A DNA stretch of 64,000 bases. It comes from Arctopsyche grandis (Eukaryota > Arthropoda > Insecta > Trichoptera > Hydropsychidae). The notes beneath the pieces are model-generated. The model was not told where the DNA came from and made no database searches. It saw only the letters and a list, made by a program, of their open reading frames with translations. The translations under genes and the position numbers were made by a program. Numbering within the stretch: the stretch's first letter is position 1; each line of letters opens with the position of its first letter. Shown here piece after piece: positions 43,301 to 52,345 of the stretch. The stretch is from the NCBI RefSeq assembly GCF_051622035.1, contig NC_135365.1, forward strand, positions 4,640,501-4,704,500, read 5' to 3'.

Positions 43301-44227
43301 ACATGTTGTTTTACACTTTTCAGATAAATCGTTTTCATTTACATTTTCATCTGGAAAAAGATATCTATAGCCGTATTTTTCACAGTTCGATTCACTTGTG
43401 ATATACACATCGTATTCATCCGTTTTATTATTTTTCTTTGCGAGCCCAACCTTTGTGAAAAGATCAGATGTTTTCCAATCGCTAATTTCACTTATACAGT
43501 CCGTGTGAGATTTTCTGCATTTGTATAAAATGTCAAAACCTGGTTTCCAAAATTTATCTGGAATTATTACTGATTTGGATTTTGAATTCCCCTCTACTAC
43601 TTTTATTGCGTTCATTTCGTAGTTGACTTTTGCATCAGGTAATTGAGGTCTGGTTAATTTTTTTAATTTATTCAATACTTTTTCCAATTTGTGTTGGAGT
43701 GTGCTATCTTTACTAATTTTTTCTTCGCTTTTAAATCGATTTAAGAATCGTTGTGCTGCATCTTTCCCTAGTCTTTGAATTGCCTTTCGATCTCCTCTCG
43801 TAGAAGTGATGCCGGCAAATTGAACTTCGAAACTCGCAAAGACGTCAATGGCGATGTCCACAAATACTTTTATTCCGTTGTCTTTTGATCGTTGGAAACC
43901 GTAAACTATTTGGTAATTCTCTAGAGATTTATTTTTTTCGATGACCTCAAATGGCTTTGTCAAGGGTTCTTTAAATAGCTTAACTAATTTATCCGCTCCC
44001 CTGCCGATAAACAGTTCCGCTGGTAGTCCTATTGCCGATACTATAAATTTTGGTATGTTTCCCGATTTTTTGGTATAGCCCTCTAAAATATCATAATGTA
44101 ACTGCAACGTCGATTCCAATTCGATTACAAAGTATCGAACAAAACATTCTAATCTTTCGTCTATTGACATTTCCATAGGCAGCAGAAGTGGATTTTCTTC
44201 ACCTTTTCCCGAAGCAACGGATGCCAT
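37376..44227 (-). CDS. NB-ARC/ankyrin-array NLR-like protein, gene B
   Basis: 2,283 residues from the ATG at 44,227 (MASV...), the same start as in A and C; the three residues after position 6 of A are missing. N-terminal region, coiled coil and NB-ARC domain are as in gene A, with Walker A GLGGIGKTELA at residues 482-492 and all other STAND motifs intact. The ankyrin part has ten 99-residue units followed by about nine distinct ankyrins that do not fit the repeat consensus, starting at NVNMTDNYGSTPLQCAAS and including GRTPLHYIRDLRSYE, CTPLHITSTKNNLEAA, KTPLHHLSRNGKFKDV and KTPLHLAAECGRVSIVGLLV. This diverse tail is shared with C and so is probably ancestral. A three-base insertion near 41,410 adds one residue in the first unit. 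A candidate terminal intron (37,385-37,476) would shift the stop from 37,376 to 37,335. Confidence 0.92.
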   Translation of the reverse strand: MASVASGKGEENPLLLPMEMSIDERLECFVRYFVIELESTLQLHYDILEGYTKKSGNIPKFIVSAIGLPAELFIGRGADKLVKLFKEPLTKPFEVIEKNKSLENYQIVYGFQRSKDNGIKVFVDIAIDVFASFEVQFAGITSTRGDRKAIQRLGKDAAQRFLNRFKSEEKISKDSTLQHKLEKVLNKLKKLTRPQLPDAKVNYEMNAIKVVEGNSKSKSVIIPDKFWKPGFDILYKCRKSHTDCISEISDWKTSDLFTKVGLAKKNNKTDEYDVYITSESNCEKYGYRYLFPDENVNENDLSEKCKTTCLHPQMLKSRDFYESQREILLNLINNDDQVSIQRRILKLAEETKTDIAQFKDTIKKENQDVLIAIQTFNSHLSEIITRYYKDIQKQLKKAEEHRNTLATENKELQQSNKEEILSRVTYEIKKIHVENQNSERVLFRVKNPTMSFEGRRKELEDLHNALINKQTTVISQTASIVGLGGIGKTELAKKYMDEYKDYYYNIIFVNAEKSETIFESFKTLANQIAVKLISDDGKERDIAYVVEDIYKTLIKIGNTLVVFDNAEDYKDIKKFMSENVSYYENHELCTLITSRSSKWKMGENGNIAVIPLKIFTEDEAISYLKKSLENEDENDLKSLISLLQFFPLGLKQAVGYIRQQNEKAKYRQNTKPINAKDDINTYTEKWNELLDKGHDENEDMYSKTIATTWRVTIQKIGEDGERGILALSLLKIMAYLAPDDINIEEIFLKLENDSDKLYEAVDLLHNYNMINNEKGIVNVHRLVQKAIQIYLIELKNEENTLTQALKLLKRSKFKEHIVSVWEHSSNYPEIVKNNYDNLYWYKPINLFIEHRNDTIAIAKILRHVKCDLNISMQLACKHGNNEAFRFFIGKGANINYKGWLARTSLHLAAEDGSVDFLQLLIDKGLDVNMTDNYGNTPLLLCAAWHNNTGALKHLLKSGAHPTAINSEGITVLHHLAENGAVEEFKLLLSAGADPNIRDKNGQSPLHSAAEGGSVEILQLLIDKGLDVNMTTNGGDTPLFLAVRHYKTGALKHLLKSGAHPTAINSKGITVLHGLAVNGAVEEFKLLLSAGADPNIRDKNGQSPLHSAAEGGSVEILQLLIDKGLDVIMTDNDGNTPLLYAAQNNRTGALKHLLKCGAHPTAINSKGITVLHRLAVNGAVEEFKLLLSAGADPNIRDKNGQSPLHSAAEGGSVEILQLLIDKGLDVNMTTNGGDTPLLLAVRHYKTGALKHLLESGAHPTAINSKGTTVLHLLAEKDAVKEFKLLLSAGADPNIRDKNGQSPLHSAAEGGSVEILQLLIDKGLDVNMTTNGGDTPLLLAVRHYKTGALKHLLKSGAHPTAINSKGITVLHHLAQCDAVEEFKLLLSLGADPNIRDKNDKSPLHSAAEGGSVDILQLLIDKGFDVNMTDNDGNTPLFHAAWHNNTGALKHLLKSGAHPTAINSKGITVLHHLAENGAVEEFKLLLSAGADPNIRDKNGQSPLHSAAEGGMVEILQLLIDKGLDVIMTDNDGNTPLLYAAQNNRTAALKHLLKSGAHPIAINSKGITVLHRLAVNGAVEEFKLLLSAGADPNIRDKNDKSPLHSAAEGGSVDILQLLIDKGLDVNISDDYGNTPLLYAAHYNRLGALKHLLKSGAHPTAINSKGTTVLHLLAEKDAVEEFKLLLSAGADPNIRDKNGQSPLHSAAAGGSVDILKFLIDKGLDVNMTTNGGDTPLLLAVRHYKTGALKHLLKSGAHPTAINSKGITVLHHLAQCDAVEEFKLLLSLGADPNIRDKNDKSPLHSAAEGGSVDILQLLIDKGFDVNMTDNDGNTPLFHAAWHNNTGALKHLLKSGAHPTAINSKGITVLHHLAQCDAVEEFKLLLSLGADPNIRDKNDKSPLHSAAEGGSVDILQLLIDKGCNVNMTDNYGSTPLQCAASLNKFYAIKFLIENGADPKIASKRGNALIHRAAYGCDLKTFHFIKELGFDLTAVNKNGSSLLHFAVLRGNENVTKFLIEKGIHPNITNKFGRTPLHYIRDLRSYETHIVQLLIKLGANPNATSKSNCTPLHITSTKNNLEAATALIEEGAEINIRNNLGRSALHFASSKCHREIIELLLKNGAEVNVFDSKGKTPLHHLSRNGKFKDVKLLLENGADPCNLDKAGHSLLHLGAVHFRYQAVDYVIRNVEGIDVNGRDVEGKTPLHLAAECGRVSIVGLLVRKGGDISATDKSGNTPLDLATKSNRAKTMDFFNSNLKGDFNISFRNTYIFCVELVDIFLTVCFIFLLQVY
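37385..37476 (-). other. candidate terminal intron of gene B
   Basis: Donor AAAG|GTGATT and acceptor TTATTACAG as in gene A. Splicing gives the ending GLLVRNEGSTNDIDKN; retention gives IFCVELVDIFLTVCFIFLLQ plus three residues. The length is 92 bp against 86 in A, a difference that leaves the retained frame intact. Confidence 0.6.
38440..41500 (-). repeat. 297-bp higher-order ankyrin repeat array of gene B
   Basis: Ten units of the 297-bp type found in gene A. A four-unit (1,188-bp) block is duplicated: the segment at 38,661-38,933 recurs nearly unchanged at 39,849-40,121. Several units share the variant second ankyrin GDTPLLLAVRHYKTGALKHL, which is absent from genes A and C. Confidence 0.95.
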
Positions 44228-44336
44228 TTTTGAACGGAAAATCAAGTAGAGATTAGGATTTAATAAAAACAGACTAACAGCTGAAAATTTGGAGAGTAAC
44301 GGGTGTTTTCAAACGATTTCTAATTTTTTGTTATCA

Positions 44337-44427
44337 CTGTAATGGAAAGAAAAATCCTAGTTTACAGACTATTATGCATTTAAATACATGTTTTATCCAT
44401 TCCAATTAATTAATTAAAAATACGTAC
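44337..44427 (-). other. 5' leader intron of gene B
   Basis: A 91-bp candidate intron with donor G|GTACGTATT and acceptor CTTTCCATTACAG, equivalent to that of gene A. Confidence 0.6.
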
Positions 44428-44764
44428 CAAATATTGATGACTGACAAGAAGATAAATCTTTTGGAGACTGGATATTAGAGAATTTCTATTCGTTTGGTTT
44501 GCTGAAAAGAGTTCAATTGGTTAAAAATAATAATGGATCTCGATAATTATATGTGCACACCAAGTATTTAATTAAAAAAATATTATATGTACGTACTTCT
44601 TATGTTCAAGTCGAATATTGACTTAAAAATTTTGTCATTCATTGTATGTATGGGTCTTTGAATTATATTTATGACTAGACGAGGGCTACTGACTACCAAT
44701 TAAAAAATTGATAACTAACAAAAGTATTTGAGATTGTTTGAAGTGCATACCTTTTGAAAATATT

Positions 44765-45215
44765 ACGTTATTTATTTAAAAAGGCTCACTTACAATGTAC
44801 ATACATTACACATTATATTCTTTACATATTTATGATTCTGGTATGTATGTACATCACTTATAGGTGTGCACAACATTATCTAGAATACAGTAGAACAATT
44901 AAGACAACAATAATAATTATAATAATAATAATAATAATTTCTTCCTAAACATCATAATGGAATCACTAAAAATATCTATATTACATCTTTCAGAGTTTAC
45001 TTCATTATAGGTTCTACATAATCTTGCAATAGGTGCATTTAAACTGAGATTAGTATTACAGAAAGGGATATGGAAGGTTTTAGTTAAGGGGAATATAGGG
45101 TATCTAAAGGGTATGGAAAGCGATATATGATTTAGGATGTCAGTACTATCAATTTCGTTATTTATTGCTTTGTGGAGGAACGTTAAATCAAGTAAGGTAC
45201 GTATATTAAGCATAT
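44765..45215 (-). mobile_element. LINE 3' fragment with RT C-terminus, unit 2
   Basis: Inverted LINE: TAAATAAATAA tail at the left, 3' untranslated region, (AAT)n tract, then coding sequence at 44,917-45,213 reading DLTFLHKAINNEIDST, SLNAPIARLCRTYNEVN and CNIDIFSDSIMMFRKKL. This is the usual ending of jockey/CR1-type reverse transcriptases (LHKLLN..ID / NSPI.R.CR.YN / DIDIF). It is truncated at its 5' end. The preduplication state without it is seen in unit 3 near 57,745, where the flank reads through a different sequence. Confidence 0.75.
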
Positions 45216-46711
45216 TAAGATATTTTTATATAACCATACGAGTAATTGGTGATATAAAATTGAATTAGCTGAAAAGTATCGAAATATTAATCTTCATTGA
45301 ATATAAAAGTCAGAATAAAAAAAAAATTGAATTATTCTACATAATTTATTCTTATATTAGTTAAAATGTAGGAAAGCACGGCTGATCGAGTGTGATTATA
45401 ATATTATGAAGATTAAATTTTGATTTCCAAAATATTAACTATGGATTTAGTTTAAATTCAATTTAATTTCAATTATTAAAATATTAAAGTTTATCTTACA
45501 TTCAACTTCTATATATAAAACTTTAACTTGGGGTGTAAGAACATGATTTTATGATAAAATCTACGTCCTAAGCTTTTATATTTATATTTCCAAAGCAATT
45601 TGTTGTAGAAAAATTGTTACAGAATTTTTTTTTTTTATTTATTTTTTTTCAACTATGTTTTTATTTTCAAACTGTTGTCGAAAAAAGAGCTGATTGAATT
45701 TCGTGAGACCGACGTTAATGAAAGAATTCTGTATATTTGCGAAAATAGTATAATATATTACGTACAATTATAGTATTCTATTTTGGGAAGCTCATAATTT
45801 TAAATATATAATTTTAACTAATAATTTAAGTTTAAGTTATGAGAGTTATTAATATGAACCGAATATTGGCAGTTGTTTACGGGGAAGGAATTGTAGGCAG
45901 ATTATAATAATTTAAGAAACACGTCTCTTGGACTGCTAAAGAAAGACTAAATGTTTTATTTAAAATACATTATTTTGGATTTTCGGTGTAAGCACATAAT
46001 TTAAGTAATTTTCGCAAAATAATTTTTAAATTTTCTCCTTTACGCAAATACATAAACAATTTTGGTTCAGTGAATCTCAAACTTTTTTTATTCAAAAAAT
46101 ACTTTTAAATCATTAATTATTACGGTATGCTGATTTTTTTTCTAAATTATGAAATTTTAAAAAACCAATATGTCAGAATAGTGGTTTGTACAATTTAAAT
46201 TATTTTTCATGAAGATTATGAATAGCACATATATATTTTTGAACCATTGGTTGTCATAAATTTTTTAATCACAAATTTATATTATATTTTTAATAAATTC
46301 AATTCAAACGATTCTTGTCAAAATTATTAGTGCATTATAAAATTCAAAATGGAGAATTCTTATATTGTAGTTATGAAAAATGTTAATATTTGTTCGCTAA
46401 TTTTTTTTTTATTTCAATTCAATAATTATATTTTAATATTCAAATCCATTTATGTTGTCAATTTTGATATATTAATTTTAAATTGTAATCCAAAAAAATA
46501 TCCATTTTTGATATTTTCGAAATATCGATATCAGAAATGGAATTTCTTTTCAATGAAAATAAAATTTTATATATAAATATTTCAGTTCTACCTCACGGCA
46601 CCGAAAGTGAAAAGGTCGAAAAAGCAAAGATCAAAAATCGAAAGATCTTATGTCGAAAGATAAAAAAGGGTGCATGGTAAACGGTACTATGTACATATAT
46701 ATAATATATAT
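45216..46711. other. AT-rich spacer of unit 2
   Basis: Matches 57,935-59,013 and, for its right part, 29,107-30,167. No supported gene; the 75-codon frame at 46,349-46,576 is not preserved in unit 1. Confidence 0.6.
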
Positions 46712-47021
46712 CAGTGGCATGCGGAGTATCTCTCTTTTTGTCATACAGCGATGTTTAATGTGCGCGCGCGGGATACGGGAGGAAAAGCCTGTTCCTCTTG
46801 TTCCTGTTGTATCCTGCTCGCGCAAATTCAGTGAGGATGTACGACGGGGGAACCATCAAGGAAGTAGCCGGAAATTGAAATTGAAAAAAATTGAAATTGA
46901 AATTCCTCACATGAAATTGGTACTCTATTGGCGGTTGAAGGAATTGTTGGCAGATCATGATACATTATATATATTCGCGGCCCCGCGAGTAATCCTACGG
47001 CCCCCAATTTGGGAAGCACTG
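46712..47021. repeat. hAT-like non-autonomous element, unit 2 copy
   Basis: Nearly identical to 30,168-30,477, with CAGTGGCATGCGG and the inverted CAGTGCTTCCCAAATTGGGG ends. Confidence 0.45.
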
Positions 47022-50000
47022 TGTTAGATGACTGCTTTGTAAAATTATATAACGATTAAAGCTTTTGGCTGTGTGTATCTTCTTTAGCTTGCTAATAAAC
47101 GGTTCAATGATTATGTACATACAATATATGCTATGTACCATGGGTTTATTTTCTGCTTTGTTACTTGCTGAATATATACATATGTAGGTAGTTAGGTACA
47201 TATGTAGGTATGTTTACATGATTGTGTATGATATTGATGACGATTAATTCTGAAATATCGATTTATAATTATGAATGTCGATTTATAAAAAATATATTTT
47301 TAAACATTCAATGTATTTATTTATATTTTTGTAAAAGTAGACGAGGCCTGCTGGCGTGATTGATGATGACGGAAATATAGATAAATCAAATGGCTACAAT
47401 ATGAATAAAATCTTTATGGATTACGTAATGCTTAACCTTTGAGTTAATATATCACACCTAGAATTTATTTTTGTTGCTGGGACTCGAAAAATAATAGTAT
47501 AGATATCACTTTTTGATTCATTTGATAAAGTTTTAAATTAAAATGATGTGGAGTTTTAAACGCGCCTTGGAGATAATTTATTTTAACTTCGAGGTCTGCA
47601 TGTTAGATTAAGGATTTAGTTTTTATCGAATTTCTTGTAAAACTGATATAAATGAATTGTATTTAGTTAGTACTAATTTTAGGAAAGAAATATGGAGATT
47701 TTTCGAGTCGTATGTATTTATCATTCATACGTCTACGTACATACATATGTACATAGGTGAAGTACCGGAAATTAGTAAATGTTAAATATCATTGAATTTT
47801 AAATTATTTTTATGTTATTAGAAATATTCTGAAGTTTTCACTCACTTTTGACTAAATTTGCTTGAGAAGAGTCAGGCTGATGACTTGGTACACTAACAGA
47901 AGGGTATCCAACAATAATATATAACAAAGAAAATATTATATGAATCTCACTATGTTAACACGAGCGATCAAATTCAAAAGAAAAACTTAAATAAAAACGA
48001 AATAAAAATTTAACGTGGACGAAAAACGATATCGGTTTATCGTATTTATTTTTCAGTTGATAAGATTATCGATATATGTGTATGTGTGTGTGTTTATATC
48101 AAATAAAAAGTGCAAAAATATATTTTCAACTACAACTACTTCAATACAGGTTTTTTTTTCGTTCGAAAGGTTTTTGGTTAATTTTCTGTCATATAAGATT
48201 TAGACGGCAATTTAATAACACGCATTAAAAATATATTGAAACTTTTATGTACATAAATTCATACAATCAAATATAAATTTTCAGCTTGATACCTTCAGTA
48301 GTGTGGAAAAATCGTATAGTCATAACATTTTTGACTTTTTTAAATTCTAAAGTTTATGATTTATTTTTATTTTAATCACATTGATACTAGAAATATACTC
48401 GAGTATTATTGTAAAGGGGGCACATATATGTACATAAAGGGTTCAAAAAATAGTGTGAGAAAAATCGAACAAGAGGAAACTGCCACAGTCCAAAAATTTA
48501 TTATATATTAAAGTTTGCAACATTTATATCATACAGATGATTGGAATATTTTTGGATTTTTTTATGGAGAACAGTTGCTCCGTCTGGTCTTTGTTAGGCG
48601 TGTCGTGTCGTAATCGTTCAAAAGTTGAATGATGAATGATAATTCCTTATATGTCGCAAAAGTGGTCGCTCATATGTAGATATGACGTACATATGTATAA
48701 TATGTTAATATAGAAATCATATGCAAGTATTCAGTAGCACATACTATATTGTAATAGAAGAAGAATATCGGATGTGACCAACCCGCGACTTTATCTATGT
48801 ATTTGGGGAATATAAGAAGTATAAAACATACATTCATGTTCACACATATCGGCTATGAGAGCATTTTCGATACAAATTGAGCACAAATGTAGGGAAACTT
48901 ACACAATACTTATTCATTTGTCTCAACAAAAATAAGACTTAAAATCTTATGACCTAGGTATGTACATATGTGTATACATACGTGAGTATGTACACGTGTG
49001 ACACTAAAAATAATTAAATATTTAAACAATGGACATTAAAATAATTTATTGAGATTTATTTCGATAGTCATAAATTTTCTACCCAATATCTATACATATT
49101 CCACATTCAAGTCAACCTGGAAATTTTTCCTAGAAGAAATGTATGACTTTATTCGTACCTAACGAACATTCAAAATGTTCAACTTTCACTATATTTATTG
49201 ATTTTGATTTAATGGCGTTCATCAAACTAATTAATCGTTCAAATTCAGCGCTTGATGCCTGAGAGTTAAAACAAATAAATATCCAGTAAAACTGAAATAT
49301 CTTCGAATAGATCAATATCAATATGTGTAAAGGTTAATAAATCGGTAAATGTTTGAATCAAACTAGTCATTACTTTCTTGGGAAATCGCATTTCAAATTT
49401 CATTAGGAAATCGCATTTCTAGTGCAATTGAATGTTCTCAAAATCGTGTTTATATTTATATCGCTTATTATAATTATATTTAATGATAATATGCATTTCA
49501 GATAAATATTGAGTTTTTAGTTTATTTTTTTTTCTTTTGCAAGTTGAGATACTTTTATAGTTGTTGTATCCATTTAAAATATTTGCACTTTGATTCTAGT
49601 CGTGAATTTGGGGATCTTTCAGCATTTTAAAGCAATATTTGTTGATTGGGTCATTATGTTTGTGCACTTGTTCTGTCCATTTAAACATTGAAATAACTGC
49701 GAAATGTATCCATAGTCACCTAACTTCTTAATTTGATCGAATTGAACAACATCACTCTCCTTAACTTTTGATAATTATTCAAATAAGACCGGTGTGATGC
49801 TTTGGGGCAACCTGTCAGGTCACACTGGTCATTTTATTGTTGTTATTATTTTAAAATATGAATAAATTATATAAATAAAAAAATAAAAAAAAAGAATGTG
49901 CAACATTTGATGAGCGTAATAAAACCATTGAGACAGTTTGTTGCATTTGAGCAAATCTAAAATCTGGCAAAGTAAACTTTATTTTGCATTATTTCTGAGT

Positions 50001-50146
50001 GCGGACTGTTCTGGAGATGGAAACGAGTGACATTTACCAAACTTTGACATTTACAGGGAATGTTGGTCACAACATTTTTGACTTTTCTCAGAGGAAAAAA
50101 ATCCCACTCCCGGTTTATCGAATTTATCAATCTTTTAATGAAAATA
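47022..50146. other. unit 2-3 spacer
   Basis: Near-identical to the unit 1-2 spacer minus the solo LTR; the empty LTR site is 47,737-47,740. No supported gene. Confidence 0.6.
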
Positions 50147-50649
50147 TTTCAAGAATTATACTGGATTTTAATAAACGCGAAGAGTTCACATATGTACATA
50201 CATATGTATGTATGTACTATGTATGTAGGTATGTAAAGAGTCGAAATAGGGTAAACTGCCACTTCCGGTTGACGAATCTTAACTGAATTTTACATTTTAA
50301 TTGGTAGTAAGCTTAAACTTTTAGATATGATATTTCAGAAACATATTATGTCTCTAGATTCTACAGGGTAAACAATTCTAATCTGTGGAGTAAAAATACT
50401 ACTTCTGGTGTAGGAAAAAATATTTAATTGAATCCAAAAACTTAAAAAAAAGTGGACACCTATAAGGAAAGGTACTAATTCTGGTCAACTTTGTAATTTG
50501 AAAAAAATTACGTTGTATGGATAGGCATTTCTGTAATCGATACTAACTTACACAAAAAAATCTAATACACAAACAAAAACGTCATCAGTGATCGATTTTG
50601 AGTTCGAATCAGTCAATATCTCGAGTTCGAATTTTCTCATGATTACAAA

Positions 50650-51446
50650 ACTTCCAATACAAAGTGCAAATAAATTTTCAACATATGTAGTCCCAATTTC
50701 TTTATTCGTTCATCTGGTTTTTATTTAATTTTCTGTCATAAAAGATTTAGAACCAAATTGATTCGTAATTAAATAATTTCTTTTAGTGAAATCAATATAA
50801 TTTTTTTAATATATGTATGTATGTACATATTTACGTATATTTGTAATAAAAGAAATATTTAAAATTTAATTAAGAACCATTTTTTTCATTTTTAAAGTAA
50901 AATCGAAATAAAAGAGCCGTATTTTTGCTTATAATATTTATTTTCAATCGATTAAAGTACTGATATTAAGTAAAGTGCAAACATTTGTATTAACAAGACT
51001 TTTTATCTCGTTGGATGTCGTTATCTGATAAAATAAACTATTTATTTTGAAGCCTGCGTGACAGTTTGTAAAACGTGTTAGAAATATTTTCAAATGATAT
51101 ATGTACTTATGTATAATAAATAGTACATAGTACAAGCATGTGGTTAAAAGTGATATTGTATGTACACTAGACTTTATCATCAGATTTCATATAATTTTAA
51201 ATTAGATGATATATTTAAATTAAAATGTTGAATACGATATTCAAAACATTCATAGCTTTTAAAAATAATATACATAAGTTAAATTCAATTTTTTGTCATT
51301 TGATATATTAGAATATTATAATTTCGTAGAAATTAATGAGTTGAAAACTAGTCTTCATTAAAAATATTCATATTATATGTATGTTTGTCTATTGGAACTC
51401 AATTGAGAAATCAATTTACTATGCCTTTAAAGCATTCAAGGCTATT
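50650..51446. other. AT-rich flank, unit 3
   Basis: Homologous to 35,080-35,857. The minus-strand frame at 50,944-51,180 is not preserved in the other units and is not called. Confidence 0.5.
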
Positions 51447-51610
51447 GTCATTTATCATTTTTCATAACCTTACAACATTTCCTTAACATTTACATAAATG
51501 AATCACCATTTACATAAATAAAACACCATTTACATGGAGAAAACTTGATGACGTAAAATTTACGACAAGCGCCCGCTCAAAGGAAATAACTCCGCGCGCC
51601 CGCTGGAAGG
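51447..51610. mobile_element. piggyBac-like element, right remnant only
   Basis: The right end of the unit 2 element is present up to CGCTGGAAGG and the TTAA at 51,611-51,614, but its left half and the flank before it are gone. The junction joins AAGGC-TATT of the flank to TATT-GTCATTTATC inside the element, so the deletion ends share TATT. Confidence 0.8.
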
Positions 51611-52304
51611 TTAAAAATACTCAGTTTCAAAATATCAAAATTATAATATTCACATGATAATATTTTTAATAAAATTTAAATTTTTAATAAATAAATAGTT
51701 AATTCAAACATGATGTTAAAATTATAAGCAAGTTTACACGCATAATATTAAATAAACAAGCATATTTCGAAAAGTAGAGCCAATTTACTTTACAAACTTA
51801 TCATATCAAAATAAAGTAAAAATAAAATATGTACATGTAAATACATATTTATATACACCTCAAATATACTTATGTATGTATATTAATATAAATATAACTT
51901 AAATTACATTAAAGTTTCATGCAATCAACAGTTTCTTGCAAGACAGCGTTTTTCTTCCTTGTAATGATTCGTATGAAGTATGTAGAAATAGTTGGTGAAT
52001 AAATTTCAACATTGAGATTATCGAGCGGCTGTAATGAAAAAATAAAACAATCCGTTAAAATCCAATTAATCTATTTGAAAGAAAGTAATATGTATATCAA
52101 AATTACCTCACAATAATGAATTGAAGAATTTCTAACTTTGAAATGACTTAAATAAGTTGTTGATCGATCTTAATCAATACTTTATGACAGATAATGATAT
52201 TTCGTATAAATAATTACAAATAAAAATGATTACTTAATATATTTAAAATATGCGAATAAAAAAAAGCATAAAGATATTAACTAAAAAATCAAATCCAACG
52301 TGTT
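51611..52304. other. AT-rich flank downstream of gene C
   Basis: Nearly identical to 36,641-37,334 and homologous to 20,609-21,317. It contains the degraded terminal-exon copy near 52,110. No supported gene. Confidence 0.6.
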
Positions 52305-52345
52305 TCAATTTTTGTCTATGTCATTAGTGCTGCCTTCATTCCGGA

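Larger units (their letters stand above)
34560..50146. repeat. tandem duplication unit 2 (contains gene B)
   Basis: The unit starts at the same point of dispersed repeat R as unit 1. It carries gene B, the complete piggyBac-like element at 36,068-36,640, a longer LINE fragment at 44,765-45,215, and the empty sites for both unit 1 LTR-type insertions. Confidence 0.85.
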
